The notes: generated by a model not told the origin, from the sequence alone. Positions 26,873 to 35,602 are shown, numbered from the stretch's first letter. The stretch: DNA of 64,000 bases from Hoeflea sp038900095 (GCF_038900095.1 NZ_JBBMQQ010000007.1:62001-126000), one strand, 5' to 3'. Translations and numbers: made by a program.

Positions 26873-29058
26873 GCCGCCTCAACCTTCTTCCGCCGCGCCA
26901 GATGCGCAACCACATTCTCGATGATCCGCATGCCGGCGTCCTGCCCCAATGTCATGATCGATTCAGGGTGAAACTGCACGGCTGCGATCGGCAGGCTCTC
27001 ATGCTCGATCGCCATGATCACCCCGTCATCGGTTTCTGCCGTAACACGGAATTCCTTTGGCAATGTGGCATAATCGGCAAAAATCGAATGATAGCGGCCG
27101 ACCGTCACTTCCTTTGCGAGGCCTGAAAAAACAATCCCGCCCGAAGGAACCCGTATCCTTGATGGCTTGCCATGAACCGGGATGGCGAGTTCCCGCAAGC
27201 TCCCGCCAAAGCTCTCGACCAGCGCCTGCAACCCCAGGCACACGCCGAACACCGGCAGCCCACGTGCGCGGATCTGCTCGATGGTGGCGGCGCAATCGAA
27301 GTCCTTTGGGCTGCCAGGTCCCGGCGACAGAACCACCAGATCGGGCGCGACCCGGTCAAACATTTCCTCGGCAACCGGCGCACGCACGGTGGTCACCTTC
27401 GCTCCCGTCTGCCGGAAATAATTGGCCAGCGTATGAACGAACGAATCCTCATGGTCGACCAGCAGGATCGAGGTGCCCTCGCCCACCTTGGCTGTCTCCC
27501 GGCCCGCGGTGCCGGCATTGCCGAGCCGGGCGTCACGGATCGCCGACAGCATCGCCGAGGCTTTCAGTTCGGTCTCGGCTTCTTCTTCCTCGGGATTGGA
27601 ATCAAACAGCAGCGTCGCCCCGGCCCGCACCTCGGCAATGCCGTCCTTGATCCGGATGGTTCTCAGCGTCAGGCCGGTGTTCATGTCGCCGTTGAAGCTG
27701 ACCATGCCGACAGCACCGCCATACCAGGCGCGCGGGCTTTTCTCGTTGTTTTCGAGAAACCGCATCGCCCACAGTTTCGGCGCGCCTGTCACCGTCACCG
27801 CCCAGGCGTGGCTCAGGAAGCCGTCAAACGCATCCATGCCGTCCCGCAACCGGCCTTCGATGTGATCGACCGTATGGATAAGCCGCGAATACATCTCGAT
27901 CTGGCGCCGGCCGATGACCTTCACCGATCCCGGCTCGCACACCCGGCTCTTGTCGTTGCGGTCGACATCCGAACACATGGTAAGTTCGGACTCGTCCTTC
28001 TTCGAATTGAGCAGCTTGAGGATCTGTTCGGAATCCGAGATCGCGTCCTCGCCGCGCTTGATCGTGCCGGAAATCGGGCAGGTCTCGATCCGCCGGCCGT
28101 TGACCCGCACGAACATCTCCGGAGATGCACCGACCAGGTATTCCTGGTTGCCCAGGTTGATGAAGAACGAATAGGGCGACGGGTTGATCGCCTTCAGCCG
28201 CCGGCTGATTTCCGACGGACGGGCTTCGCAACGCTCGAAAAAGGTCTGGCCGGGAACGACCTCGAACAGGTCGCCGCGCCGGAACTTGTCCTTGGCGCGC
28301 TTGACCAGCTCCGCATATTCGCCCGGCGTATGGTCCCCGCGCGGCGGAACCCGGTCGGAAGCCTTGAACGGCTCGGCTGCGATCTCCGCATCGCGGCCTT
28401 CGGTGGTCACACCGTCGAGGCTGAAATCATAGCGGTCGATCCAGGCCTTGGCCGCATGGTGGTCGACCACCAGAATTTCATCCGGCAGGAACAACAGCAA
28501 ATCCCGCTGGTCCTCGGGCCGGATCAGTTTCGCCGGAACCGGATCGAACTGAAACGCCAGATCATAACCGAACGCACCGTAAAACCCGATATTGCCGTCT
28601 TCCGCCGAATGGAACAGGTCGACAATTACCCGCAGCACCGAAAACACCGTCGGCGCGCGCGAGCGTTCTTCCTCCGAGAACACCCGGTCGGGCTGCGCAA
28701 TCTCGATCTCGATCTTCCGTGCCTCTTTGCCGGAGATGGCAAATTCCGCATGGCCGGCGAGCCGGTCGCCAAGGATCGAAACCAGCGCTTCGCCACGGCC
28801 GTTGTAAGCCTCGATTGTCAGCTTGCGCTCTCTCGAGGAGATGCCGAGCGGTGGATCGACAATCGCCGTGTCCCACCGGGTATACCGGCCCGGATATTCG
28901 TAGTTCGAGGAAAACACCGCACCACGCCGGCTGTCGAGCGCATCGATATATCCCGAGATCGCATCGGCATAAGGGGTTTCGCGGCGCCTGCGCGTCACCA
29001 TGACCCCGCCGCGCGTCACATATTGCGCCGCGCCGTCTGAAAGTACCGTCGTGCCCAT
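26869..29058 (-). CDS. trpE(G): fused anthranilate synthase TrpE(G)
   Basis: A 729-residue fusion of both anthranilate synthase subunits, as known in rhizobia. Residues up to about 510 are the chorismate-using component, with CPISGTIKRG and the ATLLFDSNPEEEEAET end segment. A short linker leads to the glutamine amidotransferase, starting SILLVDHEDSF, with LSPGPGSPKDF, the catalytic cysteine in VFGVCLGLQA and the His-Glu pair in VQFHPES. It makes anthranilate from chorismate and glutamine in tryptophan synthesis. Feedback inhibition by Trp is known in this family. The start at 29058 gives MGTTVL; a longer frame upstream covers the attenuator and is not translated from there. Regulated by the trpL attenuator upstream. 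Confidence 0.95.
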   Translation of the reverse strand: MGTTVLSDGAAQYVTRGGVMVTRRRRETPYADAISGYIDALDSRRGAVFSSNYEYPGRYTRWDTAIVDPPLGISSRERKLTIEAYNGRGEALVSILGDRLAGHAEFAISGKEARKIEIEIAQPDRVFSEEERSRAPTVFSVLRVIVDLFHSAEDGNIGFYGAFGYDLAFQFDPVPAKLIRPEDQRDLLLFLPDEILVVDHHAAKAWIDRYDFSLDGVTTEGRDAEIAAEPFKASDRVPPRGDHTPGEYAELVKRAKDKFRRGDLFEVVPGQTFFERCEARPSEISRRLKAINPSPYSFFINLGNQEYLVGASPEMFVRVNGRRIETCPISGTIKRGEDAISDSEQILKLLNSKKDESELTMCSDVDRNDKSRVCEPGSVKVIGRRQIEMYSRLIHTVDHIEGRLRDGMDAFDGFLSHAWAVTVTGAPKLWAMRFLENNEKSPRAWYGGAVGMVSFNGDMNTGLTLRTIRIKDGIAEVRAGATLLFDSNPEEEEAETELKASAMLSAIRDARLGNAGTAGRETAKVGEGTSILLVDHEDSFVHTLANYFRQTGAKVTTVRAPVAEEMFDRVAPDLVVLSPGPGSPKDFDCAATIEQIRARGLPVFGVCLGLQALVESFGGSLRELAIPVHGKPSRIRVPSGGIVFSGLAKEVTVGRYHSIFADYATLPKEFRVTAETDDGVIMAIEHESLPIAAVQFHPESIMTLGQDAGMRIIENVVAHLARRKKVEAA

Positions 29059-29106
29059 ATTCAAACTCCGTTTGAACCCGTCCGGTGATCCAGATCCGGA
29101 GGCCCA

Positions 29107-29144
29107 AACAAAAAAGCCGCCGGACCTTGAGGTCCCGGGCGGCT
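29107..29144 (-). terminator. trp attenuator terminator hairpin
   Basis: On the minus strand AGCCGCCCGGGACC, loop TCAA, then GGTCCGGCGGCT form a long stem followed by TTTTTTG. It lies between the trpL stop and trpE(G), 49 bases before the trpE(G) start codon. Confidence 0.93.
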
Positions 29145-29180
29145 TGTTGATCTCTAACGCACACGCGTGGTCAAGGCCGC

Positions 29181-29228
29181 CTAAAAGCGAACCCACCACC
29201 AATTGTTCTGTGCCACGTGCATCGTCAT
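29181..29228 (-). CDS. trpL: tryptophan leader peptide TrpL
   Basis: A 15-residue peptide, MTMHVAQNNWWWVRF, with three consecutive TGG codons two residues before the end. It is the ribosome-stalling element of the trpE(G) attenuator. The rhizobial counterpart in Sinorhizobium is 14 residues with the same Trp triplet. No ribosome site precedes it; a promoter-like pair places the transcription start close to the first base of the ATG, so it is probably read from a leaderless message, as established in Sinorhizobium meliloti. Confidence 0.92.
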   Translation of the reverse strand: MTMHVAQNNWWWVRF

Positions 29229-29235
29229 GCCCTAG

Positions 29236-29264
29236 CTCTTAGCGCAGCCCGGGAGTTGCTTCAA
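29236..29264 (-). promoter_or_regulatory. promoter of trpL-trpE(G)
   Basis: On the minus strand TTGAAG (29264-29259) and TAAGAG (29241-29236) are separated by 17 bases. The A of the trpL ATG lies 8 bases beyond the -10 hexamer. Confidence 0.65.
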
Positions 29265-29279
29265 GTGGGGAACAGGCTT

Positions 29280-29686
29280 CAAGCATCTTTGCAGATCAGG
29301 CGCAGACTGCGGCCAAACACTCCCTTGCAGCTACCCGGAGCCGATTGCGCCTTGTTCACGCTGCGAAATTTCCGGAAATGCCAATTTCCCGTCCCGTTTT
29401 CAGGCGACCGCGGCCTCCTTGACATCGCAGCAGGCTTATCCCACATTTGATCCATGAAATTGCACCGCACCCACATTACTCGTTTTTTCAGGGCCTTTCC
29501 TATCGCAGGAATCTGACCCCCGGTTCGGTGACCAGCGCCCCCGAACCGCGGGGTCGCAAAGCGGATATCCGCTCCTGTCTTTGACAGTTCGAATATTCCG
29601 CACACAACGGCGCAAGAACAAAATCTCCAGATCAACATGCTCCCGCGTCGCAGGCGACCGGGGCAACCGAATGCTTGGACAAGTCA
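29280..29686. other. intergenic region between trpL promoter and rnk
   Basis: About 400 bases with no convincing gene. On the plus strand TTGACA at 29419-29424 with CACATT 17 bases later is a weak promoter candidate for rnk. A stem CGGTTCGG/CCGAACCG (29521-29528 with 29541-29548) and the 12-base palindrome GCGGATATCCGC (29561-29572) follow, giving a structured leader or protein-binding sites of unknown role. Confidence 0.4.
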
Positions 29687-30103
29687 ATGCAGCAGTCCCC
29701 CCGGCGCAAGCCAAGAATCACGATTTGCCAGAGTGATTATGATCGGCTCAGCAATCTGGTCGCCGCCTATGAGCAGCGAAACCCGGAGATCGCGGAAAAC
29801 CTTGCTGCGGAAATCGATCGCGCACGCATCGTCAGCGACAAGGCCATCGCCGCTTCCGTCGTGCGCATGGGATCGACCGTGACCTACATGGTCGACGGCG
29901 CACAGAGCAAAACCGTCGCCCTGGTCTATCCCGCCGACGCCAACATCGAAGAAGGACGGGTATCGATCACCACGCCGGTCGGAACAGCCCTGATTGGCCT
30001 GAAGGCCGGCCAATCGATCAGCTATGCAACACGCAGCGGCCAAATCCACGATCTGACCGTGATGGAGGTCAGTCAGAGCAGAGAGGACGCGCTGGCTGAA
30101 TGA
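29687..30103 (+). CDS. rnk: Rnk-like nucleoside diphosphate kinase regulator (GreA/GreB family)
   Basis: A 138-residue protein of the Rnk type: a short N-terminal helical region (ITICQSDYDRLSNLVAAYEQ) followed by a GreA/GreB C-terminal FKBP-like domain (GSTVTYMVDGAQSKTVALVYPADA, then TPVGTALIGLKAGQSI). Rnk proteins bind RNA polymerase near the secondary channel but, unlike Gre factors, do not cleave RNA. ATG at 29687 has GGA 7 bases upstream; an in-frame TTG at 29675 is less likely. A second related gene follows. Confidence 0.88.
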   Translation: MQQSPRRKPRITICQSDYDRLSNLVAAYEQRNPEIAENLAAEIDRARIVSDKAIAASVVRMGSTVTYMVDGAQSKTVALVYPADANIEEGRVSITTPVGTALIGLKAGQSISYATRSGQIHDLTVMEVSQSREDALAE

Positions 30104-30161
30104 GTATGGTGCAGATTGGCTTCTCGAATCCACTCGGGGTTTTTCTACTGACCGGATCAAA

Positions 30162-30194
30162 TCCCCTGTACCGGACCCGGTCCGGTGCAGGGGA
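30162..30194. repeat. 33-base near-perfect palindrome between two Gre-like genes
   Basis: TCCCCTGTACCGGACC (30162-30177) and GGTCCGGTGCAGGGGA (30179-30194) pair over 16 positions with one T-G mismatch that would be a wobble pair in RNA, around a single C. No T-run follows on either strand. Confidence 0.85.
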
Positions 30195-30256
30195 GACGAT
30201 AGTCCCTGACCTGTCATTCGCGCCAGCACAAGACCCGGCGCGACCGGAGCTTCGCC

Positions 30257-30727
30257 ATGTGGAAAAATCAGACATGTACCCTGACCAGTAAAGACATCAC
30301 CATTCTGCAGACCATGTATGACCGCCGCCATACGCTGGCGGATCCTGTCCGGGACATACTCAAGCACAAGCTTGACAATGCGATCGTGGTGTTCAGTGAG
30401 GACATCGACACCGACATCGTGACACTGAACACGAGGGTTCGCTACCGCATCGGTGACAGGCAACCGCAAACAGCCATCATCACCCAGGGCCAGATGGACG
30501 GTATGGTCGGCCAGTGCCTTTCCCTGGGCACGGTGCGCGGGCTGGCTTTGCTGGGACTGGCTGAGGCAACGGAGTTTTCACTGCCCCGACAGGGCAACAC
30601 CACGCCCGACCGCCTGGTCGTCGAAGCTGTGCTGTTCCAGCCCGAAGCTGCCCGGCGGGAACGCCTGAAGCAGGAACTCACCACCCACTCGCTCCGACTG
30701 GTGCATGATGCTTCGCTCAACACGTGA
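30257..30727 (+). CDS. second GreA/GreB C-terminal-domain protein
   Basis: A 156-residue protein that is distantly Rnk-like: an N-terminal helix region (TSKDITILQTMYDRR), the strand segment LNTRVRYRIGDRQ, and a late LSLGTVRGLALLGLAEATEF, matching the position of the Gre-domain end motif GxxLLGxxxGdxi but more diverged. A charged tail EAARRERLKQEL follows. Function unknown; the tandem arrangement with rnk and the big palindrome between them suggest a duplicated, separately tuned polymerase-binding factor. The final assignment is tentative. Confidence 0.7.
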   Translation: MWKNQTCTLTSKDITILQTMYDRRHTLADPVRDILKHKLDNAIVVFSEDIDTDIVTLNTRVRYRIGDRQPQTAIITQGQMDGMVGQCLSLGTVRGLALLGLAEATEFSLPRQGNTTPDRLVVEAVLFQPEAARRERLKQELTTHSLRLVHDASLNT

Positions 30728-30817
30728 CGGCTGCGCAACGCGGTCTCGAAGAGTTGCAGTTCTCGGACCTCAATTCCCCCTAAACCGTCCTGAACCATGA
30801 GGTTCGGGGCGGAGCGC

Positions 30818-31630
30818 TCAGGCGTCTTCGACATTGATGCGCCGCCAGACAGCTTCGGCAAGGGAATAGAGGGCAAACAGAAAGAACCCCGCTCCGGTCG
30901 CTCCCAGCAGCCAGACACCGAACGGCAGCCCGGCAATGAAGTCCAGCGCATCGGCAAGCCCCGTTCGCCCCTCTTCGCCGCTCAGGCCGTGCTGGAACAG
31001 CAGGAAGGCAATCACCAGGAAGATCACACCACGTGCGCACAACCCGCCAATGGCTGCCGGATCGATCCACCGGCTGACCATCGGGGAGGCCTTGATATGA
31101 TCGCGGTATTTCCGGCTGGCGGCCTTCCAGATATGGGCGCCGCCAACGATGGCGAAGATCAGGCTCAGGCCAAGCGAAACCGGCCCGGCTCCAATGAAAC
31201 CGGCAGCCGTGCGGGCAAAGCCGTCTCCGGAACCGCTTCCGGATGAAATGGTACCGCCCCACCAGAGCGAGAAAGTGTAAAGCATCAAAAAGCCATAGGA
31301 TGCGGCAGACCCGAGCAACCCGGCCCGCACCGCCAGCCCCGCCGGATCGATGCCGTGATCATCGGTATCGAACACCGCCTGCACGACGCGCCAGAGGCAG
31401 TAACCGGCCAGGCTGACGATCAGCAGTGGCGTCAGAACCGCGCTTGCGGTCGATTGCGTGATGAAGCGGACGGCATCCTTTGCATCGCCACCACTTCCCG
31501 TGGTCAGCGCGGCGCTGACAATGAAGAAGGCCAGCACCAGGTAAACCACTCCTCGCGCGCCATAGCCCAGTCGCGCAAATGGCTTGAACCAGTCATGCCA
31601 GCTCAATTCTGCGGGGATTGATCCAGCCAT
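30818..31630 (-). CDS. DUF1206 membrane protein
   Basis: A 270-residue protein with six transmembrane helices in three DUF1206 repeats, each starting with an ARLGYGARGVVYLVLAF-like segment; the second begins RTAAGFIGAGPVSLGL-side and the third LCARGVIFLVIAFLLFQ. Function unknown. The chosen ATG at 31630 makes the gene overlap the end of the upstream PAP2 gene by 28 bases, so the two are likely coupled. Confidence 0.85.
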   Translation of the reverse strand: MAGSIPAELSWHDWFKPFARLGYGARGVVYLVLAFFIVSAALTTGSGGDAKDAVRFITQSTASAVLTPLLIVSLAGYCLWRVVQAVFDTDDHGIDPAGLAVRAGLLGSAASYGFLMLYTFSLWWGGTISSGSGSGDGFARTAAGFIGAGPVSLGLSLIFAIVGGAHIWKAASRKYRDHIKASPMVSRWIDPAAIGGLCARGVIFLVIAFLLFQHGLSGEEGRTGLADALDFIAGLPFGVWLLGATGAGFFLFALYSLAEAVWRRINVEDA

Positions 31631-32358
31631 CGGGCGGGCCTCCCGTTGTGCCTTTGCAGCATGTGGACAACCAGCCACGAGAAGCTCGCCCAGGCGGCAC
31701 CCAGCGCCCAACCCGCCGCGACATCGCTCGGCCAGTGAACACCCAAGTAAACCCGGCTGACGCCAACCATCACCGCAACGAGCACCGCCACGGTGATCAC
31801 ATACGCCCGCGCCCTCCTGGTTTCGAGATAGCTGATCACGATGGCTGCAAGCGTCAGATATGCCACCGTCGTCACCATCGCGTGGCCACTGGGAAAACTG
31901 GCGGTGTGAACCGTATCGAGATGATCCACCAGGTCCGGCCTTGGCCGCGCATAAAACTTCTTGAGCGTATAGCTCAGCAGCGCACCGGAGCCGACCGAAA
32001 GCACCACATAAAGGGCCGCGCCATAGCGCTTCGTCACGATGAAAAAGCCCGAAACCGCCGCAAGCGTCAGCATGATCAGCGGATAGCCTCCGACCGCGGT
32101 CACTTCAAGCGCCGTTTCCTGCAGCCACTCCGGCCCGATGGACCGCGACGGGTCTCCCGGCACCCTCATCATCAGAAACAGGGTTTCATCAAGATTGCGG
32201 ATTTCACCTTCGGCCATCTCGTCGGCAATCTGGATGAAGGCATAGACACCAAGCGTGATGATGCCGAGCAGCAGCACCGGCATCCTGTTGGCGTTTCCGT
32301 TTTTGAGCCCCAGAACGAGCCACTCGCGTATTCTCTGTGAAACCGGCTTTTCAGTCAC
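31603..32358 (-). CDS. PAP2-family phosphatase (membrane)
   Basis: A 251-residue membrane protein with about six helices and the three PAP2 phosphatase motifs: KKFYARPRP, FPSGHAM and SRVYLGVHWPSDV. Likely acts on a lipid or undecaprenyl phosphate at the outer face of the inner membrane. The GTG at 32358 is preferred because GGGAC precedes it; the frame is open to an ATG at 32475 but the extra N-terminus is basic, low-complexity and unlike the family. Confidence 0.88.
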   Translation of the reverse strand: MTEKPVSQRIREWLVLGLKNGNANRMPVLLLGIITLGVYAFIQIADEMAEGEIRNLDETLFLMMRVPGDPSRSIGPEWLQETALEVTAVGGYPLIMLTLAAVSGFFIVTKRYGAALYVVLSVGSGALLSYTLKKFYARPRPDLVDHLDTVHTASFPSGHAMVTTVAYLTLAAIVISYLETRRARAYVITVAVLVAVMVGVSRVYLGVHWPSDVAAGWALGAAWASFSWLVVHMLQRHNGRPARWLDQSPQN

Positions 32359-32938
32359 GCTGTCCCTGCCCCAAATTCTTCGTCTCCGTCCTCGATAATC
32401 CGCAGGACGCCGTTTCGTTCCACAAAATGCGCCGTCAGGCTTCCTGATCCTGCCGAGGCGGATATTTTCGGCCATCGAGCGGAAGCTCTACGGCGCCATT
32501 TTCGGCAGGCCCGGATTGATAAGGCCCACAAAAAACGGGCACATAATGGCCCGAACATGATTCTATCTTGTTATCACCACCGTCACCATTGCCGGAATTG
32601 CCGCAAGCGCTCTCACTGCACACTTCAGGTACGGCCACGATCTCGATTGCCAGAAATTGCAACAAGGCCGGCATGATTTCCATCGGTCGAGCCAGCAACG
32701 ATTTCGGCAGGCCCCAAACCCGAACGGCAATTCCCGATTGCTTCATCGTCGTCAAAACGCAGACCGGACTCAAGGTATGGTTCAATAACGGCAGAAACGG
32801 CAAAGGCGCGTCGAAGAGGTGAAACATTTTCAAGGCCTCTGCTTGCCCGATGCATCTTTCTGGCGTCTGCTGCGTTGTCTCCCTGTTGGGCGCATTTGTC
32901 GATCGCGCCGATACAGCCGTAACCGGGAACACCACACG
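32359..32938. other. region without a confident gene
   Basis: About 580 bases between the PAP2 gene and the small secreted protein. Open frames exist on both strands (for example 32435-33031 on the minus strand) but none shows a ribosome site, a recognisable domain, or a convincing composition. It holds the promoters of the divergent neighbours and possibly the remains of a lost gene. Confidence 0.4.
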
Positions 32939-33145
32939 ATGGACACCATCCAGATCACTCTCGCAATCGCTGCCGCTACATTTGCCGCCGCAGTGACATT
33001 CGCCAAGGCCAATGCCGACGTCGTGGATCAAGGCTCCACCAACCCCGCACGCCTTGCAGCCGAAGCATCACCGCAGGGCAGCTCCCTCTTCTCAGATCGT
33101 TCAATCGTCGCCGGCCGGGGCGTCTCGATCATCTTTGCGGACTGA
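32939..33145 (+). CDS. small secreted hypothetical protein
   Basis: A 68-residue frame starting MDTIQITLAIAAATFAAAVTF, a typical signal peptide with a cleavage site near AKANA, leaving a mature peptide of about 45 residues without cysteines. Its stop is 4 bases before the GTG start of the extensin-like gene, so the two probably form an operon. The ribosome site (CGGGAA) is weak. No function is recognised. Confidence 0.45.
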   Translation: MDTIQITLAIAAATFAAAVTFAKANADVVDQGSTNPARLAAEASPQGSSLFSDRSIVAGRGVSIIFAD

Positions 33146-33149
33146 ACCG

Positions 33150-33884
33150 GTGCACCGCCTGCTGGCTCTTCCGTTGCTGATCGCCGTCTCCATGGGAGCA
33201 AAACTTCCAGAAGACGTTCCCATACCCAAGGAAGCCCCGCGCCATACGCAAACGCTCGGGGACAACATACCGGCATCGGGCACCAGGCCGGCCCCGGCAT
33301 TACCCGGCATCACCGCTTCGAAAGCCAACGAAACGGCTCTCGCCCATTGCGAAGCGGAGCTGCGAAAGCTTGGCAGCGTCTTCGAGCGGGAGGATCCGGT
33401 GCGTGGGGAGGACGGTTGCGGTATCGACGCCCCCTACAGGGTCGATCAGATCGTTCCTGGCGTTTCCCTGTTTCCCGCCTCGCAACTGCGTTGCGCGACA
33501 GCGCTGGCGCTGGCCCGCTGGACCGGCACTGTCGTGGTTCCGCTCGCCGAGGCGTTGCCGGGTGATGTCACCCTGACACGGATCAATCACGGCTCGACCT
33601 ACATCTGCCGCCGCCGCAACAATGCAGCGTCCGGCAAGATGTCAGAGCACGCAATCGGCAATGCAATCGACATAACCGACTTCGAGTTCAGCGGGCGCGA
33701 TCCGATTGCGGTTTCGCCGCGCTCAGGCGACGGCACCGTCGAGGAAGCTTTCCAGCGCGCCGTGCGGGGCGCGGCGTGTCTGCATTTCACCACCGTGATC
33801 GGCCCCGGCACCAATGCCAGCCACGCCAACCACCTTCATCTCGACATCATCAAGCGCAAACGCGATTACCGGCTGTGTGAGTGA
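33150..33884 (+). CDS. extensin-like family protein
   Basis: A 244-residue protein with an N-terminal hydrophobic segment (VHRLLALPLLIAVSMGA) and the bacterial extensin-like C-terminal domain. Conserved parts are the Cys in GCGIDAPYRV, CATALALARW, TYICRRRNN, SEHAIGNAIDITDF and the end HANHLHLDI with its His-x-His. The domain resembles the D-Ala-D-Ala carboxypeptidase/VanY fold (SxHxxGxAxD then HxH), so a zinc peptidase acting on peptidoglycan in the periplasm is plausible. The GTG start at 33150 is a choice between several; an upstream frame continues but overlaps the small secreted gene. Confidence 0.82.
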   Translation: MHRLLALPLLIAVSMGAKLPEDVPIPKEAPRHTQTLGDNIPASGTRPAPALPGITASKANETALAHCEAELRKLGSVFEREDPVRGEDGCGIDAPYRVDQIVPGVSLFPASQLRCATALALARWTGTVVVPLAEALPGDVTLTRINHGSTYICRRRNNAASGKMSEHAIGNAIDITDFEFSGRDPIAVSPRSGDGTVEEAFQRAVRGAACLHFTTVIGPGTNASHANHLHLDIIKRKRDYRLCE

Positions 33885-33922
33885 GTGTCACCGCCCGGCA
33901 GTGCGCTTGGCTCTTCACCGGA

Positions 33923-35602
33923 TCAGAACAGGCCTTCGATCTGGCCCTTGTCGTTGAGGCAGATTTTCTCCGATGACGGCGTTCTGGGCAGGCCCGGCAT
34001 GGTCATGATCTCGCCGGTAATGACGACAATGAAGCCAGCACCGGCCGACAGCCGTACCTCGCGTATAGGCACGGTATGGTCGGTCGGCGCCCCGCGCAGG
34101 TTCGGATCGGTCGAGAAGGAATACTGCGTCTTGGCCATGCAGATCGGCAGTTTGCCATAGCCCTGCGCTTCCCATTGCCTGAGCTGCTCGCGCACCGACT
34201 TTTCGGCAATCACCTCGCCTGCATGATAGATCGACTTGGCAATCGTCTCGATCTTGTCGAACAGCGGCATATCGTCGGCATAAAGCGGTGCGAACTGCGC
34301 CTGGCCGGATTCGGCAAGCTCGACCACCTTGTTGGCAAGATCCTCGATACCGGCCGATCCCTTTGCCCAGTGCTTGCACAGGATCGCCTCGGCTCCGAGC
34401 GTCGCCACATAATCCTTCACCGCCTGCACCTCGGCGTCCGTATCGGTCACAAAATGGTTGATCGCCACCACCACCGGCACCCCGAACTTTTTCACGTTCT
34501 GGACATGGCGGCCAAGGTTGGCGCAGCCGTTCTCGACAGCTGCGACATTCTCCGACCCGAGATCGTCCTTCTTCACGCCACCATTCATCTTCATGGCGCG
34601 AACGGTAGCGACGATCACGGCTGCGTCAGGCTTGAGCCCGGCCTTGCGGCACTTGATGTCGAAGAATTTCTCCGCCCCCAGATCCGCCCCGAACCCGGCT
34701 TCGGTGACCACGTAATCAGCCAGTTTCAGCGCCGTCGTGGTGGCCACCACCGAGTTGCAGCCATGCGCGATATTGGCGAACGGACCGCCATGCACGAAGG
34801 CCGGATTGTTTTCCAGCGTCTGCACCAGGTTGGGCTGCATCGCGTCCTTGAGCAGCACCGTCATCGCGCCATCGGCCTTGATGTCGCGGCAATAGATCGG
34901 CGTCTTGTCGCGGCGATAGGCGACAACAATCGACCCGAGCCGCTCTTGCAGATCCTTGAGATCCTTGGCCAGGCACAGGATTGCCATCACTTCCGAGGCC
35001 ACCGTGATATCGAACCCGGTCTGGCGCGGGAAACCATTGGCGACGCCGCCAAGATTGACCACGATGTCGCGCAACGCCCGGTCATTCATGTCCATCACCC
35101 GGCGCCAGACAACCCGGCGCGCATCGATCTCCAGCTCGTTGCCCCAGTAGATGTGGTTGTCGATCATTGCCGAGAGCAGATTGTGGGCGCTGGTGATGGC
35201 GTGGAAATCGCCTGTGAAATGCAGGTTCATTTCCTCCATCGGCACCACTTGCGCCATGCCGCCACCGGCAGCGCCTCCCTTCATGCCGAAATTCGGCCCC
35301 AGCGAGGCTTCGCGGATGCAGATCATCGCCTTCTTGCCGATGCGGTTGAGCCCGTCGCCCAGCCCTACCGTCGTGGTGGTCTTGCCCTCGCCCGCCGGTG
35401 TCGGGTTGATCGCGGTGACCAGGATCAGCTTGCCGTCTTTCTTGTCTTTCTGCCGGGCAATGAAATCGGCGGACACCTTGGCCTTGTCGTGGCCGTAGGG
35501 AACCAGATCCTCAAGCGGTATGCCAAGCTTTTCGCCGATCTGCTGGATCGGTTTCTTGTTCGCCGCACGGGCGATCTCGATATCGGATTTGTACTCAGCC
35601 AT
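33923..35602 (-). CDS. fhs: formate-tetrahydrofolate ligase
   Basis: A 559-residue enzyme that makes 10-formyl-tetrahydrofolate from formate, tetrahydrofolate and ATP. The P-loop is PTPAGEGKTTTT near residue 66; other family signatures are EASLGPNFGMKGGAAGGG, FTGDFHAI and the FVHGGPFANIAHGCNS stretch. Full length. The start at 35602 has an AGAGGG site; the longer frame is unlikely. It supports one-carbon metabolism for purine and serine/glycine exchange. Stands alone. Confidence 0.96.
   Translation of the reverse strand: MAEYKSDIEIARAANKKPIQQIGEKLGIPLEDLVPYGHDKAKVSADFIARQKDKKDGKLILVTAINPTPAGEGKTTTTVGLGDGLNRIGKKAMICIREASLGPNFGMKGGAAGGGMAQVVPMEEMNLHFTGDFHAITSAHNLLSAMIDNHIYWGNELEIDARRVVWRRVMDMNDRALRDIVVNLGGVANGFPRQTGFDITVASEVMAILCLAKDLKDLQERLGSIVVAYRRDKTPIYCRDIKADGAMTVLLKDAMQPNLVQTLENNPAFVHGGPFANIAHGCNSVVATTTALKLADYVVTEAGFGADLGAEKFFDIKCRKAGLKPDAAVIVATVRAMKMNGGVKKDDLGSENVAAVENGCANLGRHVQNVKKFGVPVVVAINHFVTDTDAEVQAVKDYVATLGAEAILCKHWAKGSAGIEDLANKVVELAESGQAQFAPLYADDMPLFDKIETIAKSIYHAGEVIAEKSVREQLRQWEAQGYGKLPICMAKTQYSFSTDPNLRGAPTDHTVPIREVRLSAGAGFIVVITGEIMTMPGLPRTPSSEKICLNDKGQIEGLF

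Noticed and set aside
27172..29040. 622-codon open frame on the plus strand
   Set aside because: It mirrors trpE(G); no start site and typical antisense composition.
32435..33031. 198-codon open frame on the minus strand
   Set aside because: It lacks a ribosome site and recognisable domain, overlaps the small secreted gene, and shows mixed composition; kept only as an unexplained stretch.
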